Shown here: positions 34,249 to 42,140 of the stretch, piece by piece
Layout of the letters: every line of letters starts with the position of its first letter
How positions within the stretch are numbered: the first letter of the stretch is position 1
Assembly (NCBI RefSeq): GCF_050916235.1
Contig: NZ_CP104854.1
Span: forward strand, 2,666,001-2,730,000
DNA length: 64,000 nt
Source: Maridesulfovibrio sp050916235
GTDB lineage: Bacteria; Desulfobacterota; Desulfovibrionia; Desulfovibrionales; Desulfovibrionaceae
Reading direction: 5' to 3'
Notes under the pieces: model-generated
The model's input: the letters and a program-made list of their open reading frames with translations, nothing else
Database searches by the model: none
Told to the model about the DNA's origin: nothing
Made by a program: the position numbers and the translations under genes

Positions 34249-34612
34249 CGATGAAATTGATTTCTCCCGTGTGCTGTCCAGAAGGCTGGAGAAACGGGGG
34301 ATGTGTGTCAGCACGGCTTCATGCGCGAGTGAAGCCATGGAGACACTCAGGCTTGAAGAAATGGATGTTGTTCTGCTGGATGTCAGAATGCCAGGCAGGG
34401 ACGGTGTCCGGCTTCTTGGAGAAATAAAGCGGCTGTATCCGCAGGTTGCGGTCCTGATGCTCACAGCCCACATCAACTCGGATATTGTCATATCCTGTCT
34501 GGCTATGGGGGCCTGTGACTACCTCCTTAAACCGACTGATGTGGAAGAGATAGAAGGAAAAATCAGCGATGCAGCCGTACGCAGGAATAAAGGTCCGTTC
34601 GGTAAGGCGTAA
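34220..34612 (+). CDS. Stand-alone receiver (third of three in tandem)
   Basis: 130 residues from the GTG at 34220, which has a near-perfect AGGAGG six bases upstream; the longer open frame before it overlaps the previous gene in another frame. Pocket D10/D11, D54 (LDVRMPG), T82 in MLTAH and K104 (YLLKPT). The helix SRRLEKRG is shared with the other receivers of the cluster. It contains extra cysteines (C29, C35, C93, C99) not seen in its paralogues. It ends 53 bases before the TauE-type permease gene. Confidence 0.88.
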   Translation: MKGIRVLLVDDEIDFSRVLSRRLEKRGMCVSTASCASEAMETLRLEEMDVVLLDVRMPGRDGVRLLGEIKRLYPQVAVLMLTAHINSDIVISCLAMGACDYLLKPTDVEEIEGKISDAAVRRNKGPFGKA

Positions 34613-34665
34613 GAGTCCGTTCGGGTCAAGGGTACAACAACCAAATTGAACATGTGAGGATAACC

Positions 34666-35946
34666 ATGGGTTTTTTCAATCAATGGGGTAAGTTTATGAT
34701 GGCAGGGGCCGGATACATGGCCCGCTGGGAGATCGACAACGCCAAGGCGATCATGGGCAGCAGAAAGCTGCGCATGCTGCTCGGGCTTATGCTCATCCCC
34801 GTTATTCTGGGCGGTATAGCCTTTGCCGATGACATTGCTCCGGTGCTCCCGGATCTGCTCGGCGGCAAGAAAGCCTACAGCCCGGCTTTCTACAGTCTCG
34901 GTATTTTCATGGTCTCCATCGCCATTGGTATTGGAGCCGGACTTATCACCGGCTGTATCGGTGCCGGCGGCGGATTCATCATCGCTCCCGCCCTCATGAG
35001 TGCCGGTATCAAGGGGATTCTGGCCGTTGGTACCGACCTGTTCCATATTTTCGCAAAGGCGATCATGGGCAGTGTTATTCACCGCAAGATGGGTAACGTT
35101 TCCGTGCCGCTGGCAGTGGTCTTCCTTATCGGTGCCATTCTAGGAGCTACGGCCGGTGGTGTTATCAACCGCGTGCTGTATGAGATCAACCCGGTGCTGT
35201 CTGATGCGTTCATCACCACCGTGTACTCTCTCATGCTCGGTTTCCTCGGCACCTATGCCATGTATGACTACCTGAAGGCCCGTAAGTCCGGATTCGGCGG
35301 AGGAGCTCACGGAGGTGGAGAAGGTGCTGAACTCGGTTCCCTGAGCAAGTCCCTGCAGTCCATCAACTTCCCCCCCATGGTGAAGTTCGATCAGGATCTT
35401 ACCCCCGGAGGCCGTCAGATCTCCTGGATCTTCCTGGTGCTCTCCGGTGCGCTGGTCGGTCTTGCTGCCGGTATCATGGGTGTCGGCGGCGGCTTCCTGA
35501 CCTTCCCCATCTTTGTATACGTGCTCGGCGTGTCTTCCATGACCACCGTTGGTACCGACATCTTCCAGATTGTCTTTACCGCAGGTTTTGCATCCATCAG
35601 TCAGTACGCCATTTACGGCTTCATTTTCTACACTCTGGCCATGGGCATGCTGCTCGGTTCCCTGCTGGGTATCCAGATAGGTGCGCTTGTGACCAAGGTC
35701 GTTCCCGGTGTGACCATCCGCGGTTTCTACGCCATGGCAGTTCTGGCCGGCTTCGTAAACCGTATCTTCGCTCTGCCCGGAAAGCTTGGCGAAATGGGCT
35801 ACATTCCCGTCTCTCCTTCGTTGGGTCGAGTGCTTGATTCCATCGGAATCTGGGCCTTCTTCATAGTCATCGGCGGATTCTCCATATGGGTAATCGGCAC
35901 CTTCCTCAAGAATATCCCGAATCTCAAGTCAGAAGGAGCGCACTAA
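34666..35946 (+). CDS. TauE/SafE-type sulfite exporter-like permease (DUF81)
   Basis: 426 residues from the ATG at 34666, with GAGG six bases upstream. About nine membrane segments. The two inverted repeats of the family are marked by GIGAGLITGCIGAGGGFIIAP (about 85-105) and ALVGLAAGIMGVGGGFLTFP (about 261-280), the conserved G-x-G-G-G motif that forms the re-entrant site. The protein is longer than the usual 250-300 residues because of an N-terminal extension (1-70) and a central Gly/His-rich loop (about 205-225). Family members move sulfite, sulfonates or sulfoacetate. Its place in a sigma-54 operon with receivers, one base before a second membrane-protein gene, suggests a regulated anion exporter. 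Confidence 0.88.
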   Translation: MGFFNQWGKFMMAGAGYMARWEIDNAKAIMGSRKLRMLLGLMLIPVILGGIAFADDIAPVLPDLLGGKKAYSPAFYSLGIFMVSIAIGIGAGLITGCIGAGGGFIIAPALMSAGIKGILAVGTDLFHIFAKAIMGSVIHRKMGNVSVPLAVVFLIGAILGATAGGVINRVLYEINPVLSDAFITTVYSLMLGFLGTYAMYDYLKARKSGFGGGAHGGGEGAELGSLSKSLQSINFPPMVKFDQDLTPGGRQISWIFLVLSGALVGLAAGIMGVGGGFLTFPIFVYVLGVSSMTTVGTDIFQIVFTAGFASISQYAIYGFIFYTLAMGMLLGSLLGIQIGALVTKVVPGVTIRGFYAMAVLAGFVNRIFALPGKLGEMGYIPVSPSLGRVLDSIGIWAFFIVIGGFSIWVIGTFLKNIPNLKSEGAH

Positions 35947-35947
35947 A

Positions 35948-36634
35948 ATGATAGTCAACAAGAAAGAATTTACCGGCGGTCTGGCTCTTCTCGGGCTCTT
36001 CTTTGCAGTGCTCGTGGTTATGTTCCAGCCCATATTCGACGGCAGAAACGCCATGGCTTACCTTGACGCGATGTACAACTCCATCTCCAAGGGCTCTGTA
36101 AACTACATCCCGGTCATGCGTGAGGATGTAAAGAAGCTTGGAACCAAGGACCTCACCCTCAAGCTGAATTACACTTCTTCCGTGCAGGCCGAGCAGTCCG
36201 CAAGGCAGTTCGAGAAGGCCGGAGTCAAGACCGAGCTGAGCGGAAGGGAACTTCAGGTAAGCGGATCAATTGCGGCAATACTGAATACCAGCCTTGATGA
36301 TGCGGACCTCATGTATCACAACAATGCCAAGGCAATTGAAGACAAGTACGGTATTGAAGCCCGTCGGGCCACCTATAACTGGTGGACCAGCCTTAAGCTG
36401 ATGGAAAAGGCACTCAATGGGCAGGAAGAGTTCAAGGTAGCAAAGGTTACCGCGAACGTAATGAAGAGAGCCGTGGAAACAGCATACAACTATTATGAGA
36501 TCGAGCCGCTCAACATCATGGATGAACTCGGTCTGGTAATATTCTCGCTGATCTTCTACGTGGTTTACACATTATGGTACGGATTTGCCATCCTGTTTGT
36601 CTTCGAAGGATGGGGACTCAATATCGGTCATTAA
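35948..36634 (+). CDS. Unrecognised membrane protein coupled to the TauE-type permease
   Basis: 228 residues of no family that I recognise. One base separates it from the permease stop (TAA-A-ATG), so translation is tightly coupled. Membrane segments lie at about 10-28 (LALLGLFFAVLVVMFQPIF) and 196-218 (LGLVIFSLIFYVVYTLWYG); the 165 residues between them should lie in the periplasm. That part has an alpha/beta pattern with repeated Lys/Glu and the YNWWTSLKLMEKAL helix. It has no cysteine. It could be an accessory subunit of the permease, for example a periplasmic substrate-holding domain. A 14-bp hairpin follows 27 bases after the stop. Confidence 0.8.
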   Translation: MIVNKKEFTGGLALLGLFFAVLVVMFQPIFDGRNAMAYLDAMYNSISKGSVNYIPVMREDVKKLGTKDLTLKLNYTSSVQAEQSARQFEKAGVKTELSGRELQVSGSIAAILNTSLDDADLMYHNNAKAIEDKYGIEARRATYNWWTSLKLMEKALNGQEEFKVAKVTANVMKRAVETAYNYYEIEPLNIMDELGLVIFSLIFYVVYTLWYGFAILFVFEGWGLNIGH

Positions 36635-36661
36635 TAATACGGTAACGTACCCCCAAACGCG

Positions 36662-36699
36662 GCGGACGGTCCGGCTACCTCCAGCGCCGGACCGTCCGC
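36662..36699. terminator. Strong 14-bp hairpin after the TauE operon
   Basis: Perfect arms GCGGACGGTCCGGC (36662-36675) and GCCGGACCGTCCGC (36686-36699) with a 10-base loop. The downstream tract is weak in U (TACTACTTTAC), so partial read-through to the kinase gene is possible. Confidence 0.7.
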
Positions 36700-36754
36700 T
36701 ACTACTTTACTCGCATATAAATTCGCCTTATTCTTGATAAATGAGGACGGACAT

Positions 36755-38251
36755 ATGAATCTTCAGGAATATTACGACACCATAATGCAGCTCAGCCACG
36801 GCATCGTGGTCACCCTTGATCTGGACGGCGGGATAATTCACGGCAACTCAAGACTCGAATCACTAACCGGCTATACCATGAAGGAGCTGGCCGGACTCGA
36901 CTGGTTCGAAACCTTCGTTGTTGAGGAACGGCGTGAACAGGCAAGGAAGGACGTTCTTGAAAAAGCCGGACATCGTGATATTTCAAGAATTTCCGGAAAA
37001 ATACGTTCCCGGAGCGGGGACAACATATATATAGATTGGCACCTGAAGGCCCTCAGTGATTCTGATGGCAGCACTATAAGCATTCTCTGTGTCGGGCAGG
37101 ATGTCACTTCGCATATGCTCAAGCAGAAAGGGCTGCTCCGTGAAAAGTTCACGCTTATTGAAAGGAACAAGGAGCTGAACTGTCTTTATGAGATCAGCAA
37201 GCTTGGTGGTGATGTCGAACTGGGCCTGCAGGAAACCCTGGAAAAAATAGTCCATCTGCTCCCTTCCGGCTTTCAGAGTCCGGAAAGTACCCATGTGCGG
37301 TTGCGGGTCGGCAGCCTGAGCTGGGAGACAGACGGTTTCCGGAAAACTGAAAATATTCTGGTTGAGCCGGTTGAATCAAGCAGTGACATCCGCGGTTCAA
37401 TAACCGTTGCCGTGGAGAACGGCGAGCGGGTAGGAAAAGGAGAATCCGTATTCATTGAGGATGAAAAGGATCTGCTCTCAACCGCAGCCCAGCAGATATC
37501 CATTATTGTTGCCAAGAAGGAAATCAAGTCGGTCAAGAAGCAGCTTGAGCAGCAGCTCAGGCAGGCGGACCGTCTGGCCAAGATCGGTCAGTTTTCCGCC
37601 GGCGTAGCACATGAGATAAACGAGCCGCTGGCCAATATACTGGGATACGCACAGCTTGCCCTGCAGACTCCGGACCTGCCGGATCAGGTCAGGATGGATC
37701 TCGGTAATATTGTTGATTCCTCTCTGCATGCGCGGGAGATAATCAAGAAGATAATGTTTTTCAGTCGGCAGTTGCCCCCGCAGTTCATCCCGACCAACCT
37801 TAATGAGACAATTACTGAAGCTCTGCGTATCACCGAGACTGCGGCCAAGCGCAGTAATATTGAAATAATCTGTGATTTTGATGAAAGTCTGCCGCCCATT
37901 TCTGCTGACCCGCAGCACATCAAGCAGGTCATGGTAAACCTCGCGGCGAATGCCATTCAGGCTATGGGCGATGGCGGGCGATTAAACATAAAGACACTGA
38001 ATAATGCTAACGATGTTTATATAATAGTCGAAGACAACGGGCCGGGAATTCTTCCTGACAACCTTAAGCAGATTTTTAATCCTTTCTTCACCACCAAGGA
38101 TGTGGATAAGGGAACCGGGCTGGGCCTTTCGGTCGTGCTCGGTATTGTAAAGGCTCACAAGGGATTTATTCAGGTGCATAGTGAGCCGGGACAGGGAACC
38201 CGTTTTGAGGTGGCTTTTCCCTGCCTGCAGAGTAACCAGCCAACTGAATAG
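36755..38251 (+). CDS. Cytoplasmic PAS-GAF-like histidine kinase
   Basis: 498 residues from the ATG at 36755 (GAGG eight bases upstream; a TTG seven codons earlier is less likely). PAS domain about 8-122, coiled helix 122-150, a GAF-like region about 150-255, HisKA with H286 (GVAHEINEPL) and HATPase_c (EDNGPGIL, GKGTGLGLS). There is no membrane segment. It is 15 bases before the sigma-54 activator gene, with which it forms a typical NtrB/NtrC-like pair. The input signal is not apparent; the PAS lacks Cys residues of the sort seen in the hmc kinases. Confidence 0.9.
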   Translation: MNLQEYYDTIMQLSHGIVVTLDLDGGIIHGNSRLESLTGYTMKELAGLDWFETFVVEERREQARKDVLEKAGHRDISRISGKIRSRSGDNIYIDWHLKALSDSDGSTISILCVGQDVTSHMLKQKGLLREKFTLIERNKELNCLYEISKLGGDVELGLQETLEKIVHLLPSGFQSPESTHVRLRVGSLSWETDGFRKTENILVEPVESSSDIRGSITVAVENGERVGKGESVFIEDEKDLLSTAAQQISIIVAKKEIKSVKKQLEQQLRQADRLAKIGQFSAGVAHEINEPLANILGYAQLALQTPDLPDQVRMDLGNIVDSSLHAREIIKKIMFFSRQLPPQFIPTNLNETITEALRITETAAKRSNIEIICDFDESLPPISADPQHIKQVMVNLAANAIQAMGDGGRLNIKTLNNANDVYIIVEDNGPGILPDNLKQIFNPFFTTKDVDKGTGLGLSVVLGIVKAHKGFIQVHSEPGQGTRFEVAFPCLQSNQPTE

Positions 38252-38266
38252 CTTGATGGATACGAA

Positions 38267-39601
38267 ATGACGGAAAAGATAAGAATTTTAGCAGTTGATG
38301 ACAGCAAGAGCACACTTGAGGTGCTCAAGCGCAATCTTGAATCCCGTGGATACGAGGTTCTGACCTGTCTGCGGGTGGACGAGGCACTGCCCCTGCTCGA
38401 TGAATACAGGATAGACATTGTTATCACGGATTTCAGGATGCCTCAGGCGACCGGTCTGGATCTGATCCGGCACGTGCGCGAAAACCACCGTGATGTGGAG
38501 ATAATGATGATCACCGGGTATCCGTCCATTTCCGGGGCTGTCGAGGCCATCAAGGACGGAGCCGGAGAATATCTGCCCAAGCCGTTCACTTCCGAAGAAC
38601 TTTTGAATGCCATGGACCGCATCATGGAGCGGGTCAACCGCAGAAGGGCGGTCAAGGTCGTTGAGGTCCCGGATGAAACTTACGGAATAGCCGGAAATTC
38701 TTCAGGAATGCAGCTGGTTTTCAGGCGTATAGGCAAGGCCGCGGCAACCAGTGCAAATGTGCTCATATCCGGTGATTCAGGAACCGGTAAGGAACTTGTT
38801 GCCCGTGCCGTGCACTACCATAGTGATCGCAGGGCCGCTCCGTTTGTGCCGGTCAACTGCGCTGCCATTCCCGATTCACTGGTTGAGAGCGAGCTTTTCG
38901 GCCATGTGAAGGGAGCTTTTACCGGAGCGAAGGAAGCTCGGGCCGGATTTTTCGAGATAGCGAACGGCGGTTCGATTTTCCTTGATGAGATCGGCGATGC
39001 CAGCCCCAACATGCAGGCCAAGCTGCTTCGAGTGCTGCAGTCCAAGGAATTCTGCAAAGTCGGATCAAGCGTGGTCCATACCGTTGATACCCGTATTCTG
39101 GCTGCAACCCACAAGAATCTTAAGCGCCTTGTGGAAGACGGGTCTTTCCGTGAAGATCTTTATTACAGGCTGAATGTGGTCGACATCCCCGTGCCGTCCC
39201 TTGCAGAACGTGGTGACGATATTCTTACACTGGTCAGCAATTTTCTGGTCAAGTTCTCAAAGGCCATGCAGCGGCCCACTCCATGTATGACCGATGAGGC
39301 TCTTCAGGCCCTGCGCAACTATTCGTGGCCCGGAAACGTCCGTGAACTTGAGAACCTTATTCACAGGCTGGTGGTCATCGTGGATCACGATCCCATCGAG
39401 GTCAACGATCTTCCCCCCAACATGCGTTTCTGTCTGCCGGTAGAAGGCCGGGTGGACCGTTCTCTGGAAGATGTGGAGCGTGAGCATATCAAGAACGTGC
39501 TGGCAATGACCAACAACAACAAGACCCGCGCGGCCGAAATTCTCGGCATCAACCGCAAAACCCTGCGCGAGAAGCTGAAGCGTATGGAATTGGAGCTGTA
39601 G
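38267..39601 (+). CDS. NtrC-type sigma-54-dependent response regulator
   Basis: 444 residues: receiver (about 5-122; D11/D12, D55, K105), AAA+ sigma-54 activation domain (about 140-370) with Walker A GDSGTGKE (169-176) and the sigma-54-contact loop GAFTGA (216-221), and a Fis-type HTH at the C-terminus (about 405-442, KTRAAEILGINRKTLREKLK). All parts needed for activation of sigma-54 RNA polymerase are intact. The consensus sigma-54 promoter at 31549-31564 and the weaker one at 31058 are the obvious nearby targets. The cognate kinase is probably the gene 15 bases upstream. Confidence 0.95.
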   Translation: MTEKIRILAVDDSKSTLEVLKRNLESRGYEVLTCLRVDEALPLLDEYRIDIVITDFRMPQATGLDLIRHVRENHRDVEIMMITGYPSISGAVEAIKDGAGEYLPKPFTSEELLNAMDRIMERVNRRRAVKVVEVPDETYGIAGNSSGMQLVFRRIGKAAATSANVLISGDSGTGKELVARAVHYHSDRRAAPFVPVNCAAIPDSLVESELFGHVKGAFTGAKEARAGFFEIANGGSIFLDEIGDASPNMQAKLLRVLQSKEFCKVGSSVVHTVDTRILAATHKNLKRLVEDGSFREDLYYRLNVVDIPVPSLAERGDDILTLVSNFLVKFSKAMQRPTPCMTDEALQALRNYSWPGNVRELENLIHRLVVIVDHDPIEVNDLPPNMRFCLPVEGRVDRSLEDVEREHIKNVLAMTNNNKTRAAEILGINRKTLREKLKRMELEL

Positions 39602-39637
39602 TCTCCTTTGATCTTGCGATGGAGTCTGAAAAAGTGA

Positions 39638-39673
39638 GGCCGCACTATCCATGAGATATTGCGGCCCTTTTTA
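39638..39673. terminator. Rho-independent terminator after the sigma-54 regulator
   Basis: Arms GGCCGCA (39638-39644) and TGCGGCC (39660-39666), extended by an imperfect inner stem, followed by CTTTTTATA. Confidence 0.85.
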
Positions 39674-39747
39674 TATTATCTGCCGCAAAGGTCGCGGCAG
39701 TTTGTCAACTGAATGCCGTCTATGGCAATCAGCATTCAACTAACTTA

Positions 39748-40953
39748 TCAATGCCATTCACACCTCCAGCCGGCATAGCCTCCTTCGGGGAAAAGCTGGA
39801 TTTTGTATATGCCCGGACTTACGGTGATGTGCTCGGACATGCCTACAACGCGTTCCTCTACCTGCTGACCGTCCCTGGTCGTTATCCTGACCCTGTAACG
39901 CTGCTGACCCTTGTTGTAGGGATCGGTAAAGCGCAGGGTGGTTCCAGAAACAGTGCTCAGTTCCCATTCTCCGTTGTCATTTGGGTGGCTCGGATTCAGA
40001 CTGCCGTGGGCCAGCCTCCATTCCGCTCCCATGTTGCCGCTTATTTTTTTTGCATAGTTCATTTTCGGCATGGCCTGCTGTGCCGGAGGAGGCGGAGGAG
40101 CCGACTGTGAAGGTCCGGACAGCCTTGTTCCCCAAACCCGGTTTCCGATCTGATTCTTTCCATCCAGCCTGTTGCCGTCCTGAGTCATGGTCAGGGTGTC
40201 TATATAGCGGCCGTTACCCCAGGTTATTTCAAAGGTCCGTCTTTCGGGATCAAGGCATCTCCAGCTGTTGCCGTTTCCGGGCATTCTGCCTCCCTGTTGG
40301 AATTCTGCAACAGAACCGGTGAACCAGCGCCATTTCCCGACGAGCAGATCACAGTTGTCGTGTGCTGATCCATAGGGATCGTTGTTTCCGTATGGAGCTG
40401 CTCCGGAACCGTACGGATCGTTTGAGCCCATGGTCGGTGGCGGAGAGAAGCGCAGACTGTTGACGCTGTTGTAAACCAGATTCCTGTACTGCCCGGCAAG
40501 TTGTTCCACATAAACGCCGATGGCTACGACAGCCCCTCCACGGGCATATGTGTACAGGCCGTATGCGTGCAGCCTGTTTCCGTTGTAGTTTGAGCTGTAT
40601 TCCCTGAATATACCGGGATGTCCGTCAACCTGTACGTTCCGGCTGGAGAGCCTGTTCTGGAAATATACTCCTCCACGGTTGAGAATGCCCTGCTCCATAC
40701 CGTCCGCAATGGCCTGCAGACCCGGGTTGTTGCCCCTGGCTGCATATACTTCAATGAATGCATTCCGGTCGGGGGAAATAACCTGTTTTTTAAGATCGTT
40801 CGAAAGGCCCTGTGTGTTCTCTGTCCATCCGTTAGGTGTCTGTATCCAGAAGTCATAGTCGTCGTAAGCTGTTGCATTGGCAGCTGAAAAAATGGTTACG
40901 GCCAGCATTAAGGCTAGTATGGTGGGTGCAGTGAAGTATTTCATTGTGCGCAT
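39748..40953 (-). CDS. Secreted protein of unknown function with PsbP/DcrB-like N-terminal part
   Basis: 401 residues; the ATG at 40953 is preceded by GGAGG. Signal peptide about 1-29 (ending ANATA-YDD). Residues 30-170 have the strand-rich pattern of PsbP/DcrB/Mog1-type domains (WIQTPNGWTENTQ, GHPGIFREYSSN, VAIGVYVEQ), but this is a faint resemblance. Two low-complexity linkers follow (SPPPTMGSNDPYG repeats at about 170-197, and APPPPPAQQ at about 282-290). They separate a central beta domain (WRWFTGSVAEF...TLTMTQDGNRLDG) and a C-terminal beta domain (EWRLAHGSLNP...GYAGWRCEWH). It is predicted to act outside the cytoplasm. It is a single gene. Confidence 0.8.
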   Translation of the reverse strand: MRTMKYFTAPTILALMLAVTIFSAANATAYDDYDFWIQTPNGWTENTQGLSNDLKKQVISPDRNAFIEVYAARGNNPGLQAIADGMEQGILNRGGVYFQNRLSSRNVQVDGHPGIFREYSSNYNGNRLHAYGLYTYARGGAVVAIGVYVEQLAGQYRNLVYNSVNSLRFSPPPTMGSNDPYGSGAAPYGNNDPYGSAHDNCDLLVGKWRWFTGSVAEFQQGGRMPGNGNSWRCLDPERRTFEITWGNGRYIDTLTMTQDGNRLDGKNQIGNRVWGTRLSGPSQSAPPPPPAQQAMPKMNYAKKISGNMGAEWRLAHGSLNPSHPNDNGEWELSTVSGTTLRFTDPYNKGQQRYRVRITTRDGQQVEERVVGMSEHITVSPGIYKIQLFPEGGYAGWRCEWH

Positions 40954-41194
40954 TGTTCCACCTCCGGCAGAAGTTGGTTTATAGACTTAATACATAGTAA
41001 GCCTGAATCTGTTTTATTTGTCAAACCATATTCAGTCTTCTGCTGATTCCTTATTTGGTGCATGCAATAATGAATCTAAATAAAAATTAATATAACTTAA
41101 TAATATTGGGAGTGTATTTTGCTGCATTGCATCGTGAACGGGAAATGAGGCACTTTTTGCCCCTCCCAAAGGAGCGCGAAGCAGGGAGCAGAAC

Positions 41195-42007
41195 GTGAGT
41201 ATTTCAGCTTTGGGCAGTTCCACTGCCAGCAGTATGTTCTCAATGGATCAGGTACGCATGAAGCGGCCTGAAGATTATGATTCACCGGAAGATTTCGTCA
41301 GTTCCATTGTCAGCGACAACGATGCGGACGGCGACGGTAAACTCAGTATTGATGAAGCCGGTTTTCTGGATGATCATTTCAGCGAGATTGATTCGGACGG
41401 TGACGGCTACCTTTCCCAGGAGGAAATGGTTGCCGACCTGAAAAGCCGCCAGGAGCAGAAGGCCATGATGGGGCAGATGTCAGTCATGATGCAGAGCGGC
41501 TCGGAAAGCCTGATCGATTCTCTTATGAGTGAGCTTGATTCTGACGGAGACAGCCTGATTTCACAGCATGAGTCCGGGCTGGATGATGAGCTTTTCAGTG
41601 TTCTGGATACCGATGGTGATGGAAATCTTTCCAGTCAAGAACTGGAGGAAAGCATGGCATCCATGGCTCCGTCGGAAGGTATGGGAACTACCGTTGCGGC
41701 TTCGGGTAGCGGATCTTCTCAGTCCAGCTCTGAATCGAGCGATGATTCTGATGAAGAATATGACGAGTTCGATTACAATAAGGACGGAGTCGTAAGCTTT
41801 TCGGAATTGCAGCAGGCTTTCGCCAGTGGAGTAGCCTCTCTTGAGGATGTCGTGGGCAAAGGCAGTGATATGAATGGTGAGATGAGCGGTCAGGAGCAGG
41901 AAGAAGGACAGTCCGGACAGTCCGTGCTGCAGCGAATGGCCATGCGGGCATATCAGGGCCAGACCGGTGCAATCTATACCGGTGATACTTCAGGAACATT
42001 CGTCTGA
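41195..42007 (+). CDS. EF-hand calcium-binding protein with five EF loops
   Basis: 270 residues from a GTG start with GGGAG upstream; no ATG start fits better. Five 12-residue EF loops are visible: D43-E54, D66-E77, D115-E126, D138-E149 and D193-E204. Each has the D-x-D/N-x-D-G pattern except the third (DSDGDSLISQHE), where the central Gly is Ser. The N-terminus (MSISALGSSTASSMFSMDQV) is Ser/Met-rich with no clear signal peptide. Between loops four and five is a Ser/Asp stretch. The C-terminus (VLQRMAMRAYQGQ) resembles the tail of other Desulfovibrio EF-hand proteins of unknown role. Calcium-dependent regulation or surface function are both possible. Confidence 0.9.
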   Translation: MSISALGSSTASSMFSMDQVRMKRPEDYDSPEDFVSSIVSDNDADGDGKLSIDEAGFLDDHFSEIDSDGDGYLSQEEMVADLKSRQEQKAMMGQMSVMMQSGSESLIDSLMSELDSDGDSLISQHESGLDDELFSVLDTDGDGNLSSQELEESMASMAPSEGMGTTVAASGSGSSQSSSESSDDSDEEYDEFDYNKDGVVSFSELQQAFASGVASLEDVVGKGSDMNGEMSGQEQEEGQSGQSVLQRMAMRAYQGQTGAIYTGDTSGTFV

Positions 42008-42102
42008 TTTATGTTGAATCAGGGCATCTGATCGTGAAAGGAGTCGCGGTCCGGCGTATTAAATATTGAGACAAAGGAAATATGTCGTGAACATGGATGT
42101 GG

Positions 42103-42140
42103 AAAAGGCTTATCTGATTGAAAGATAAGCCTTTTATTTT
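42103..42140. terminator. Bidirectional rho-independent terminator
   Basis: Perfect 12-bp arms AAAAGGCTTATC (42103-42114) and GATAAGCCTTTT (42124-42135) with T-rich flanks, placed between the converging EF-hand and alcohol dehydrogenase genes. Confidence 0.9.
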
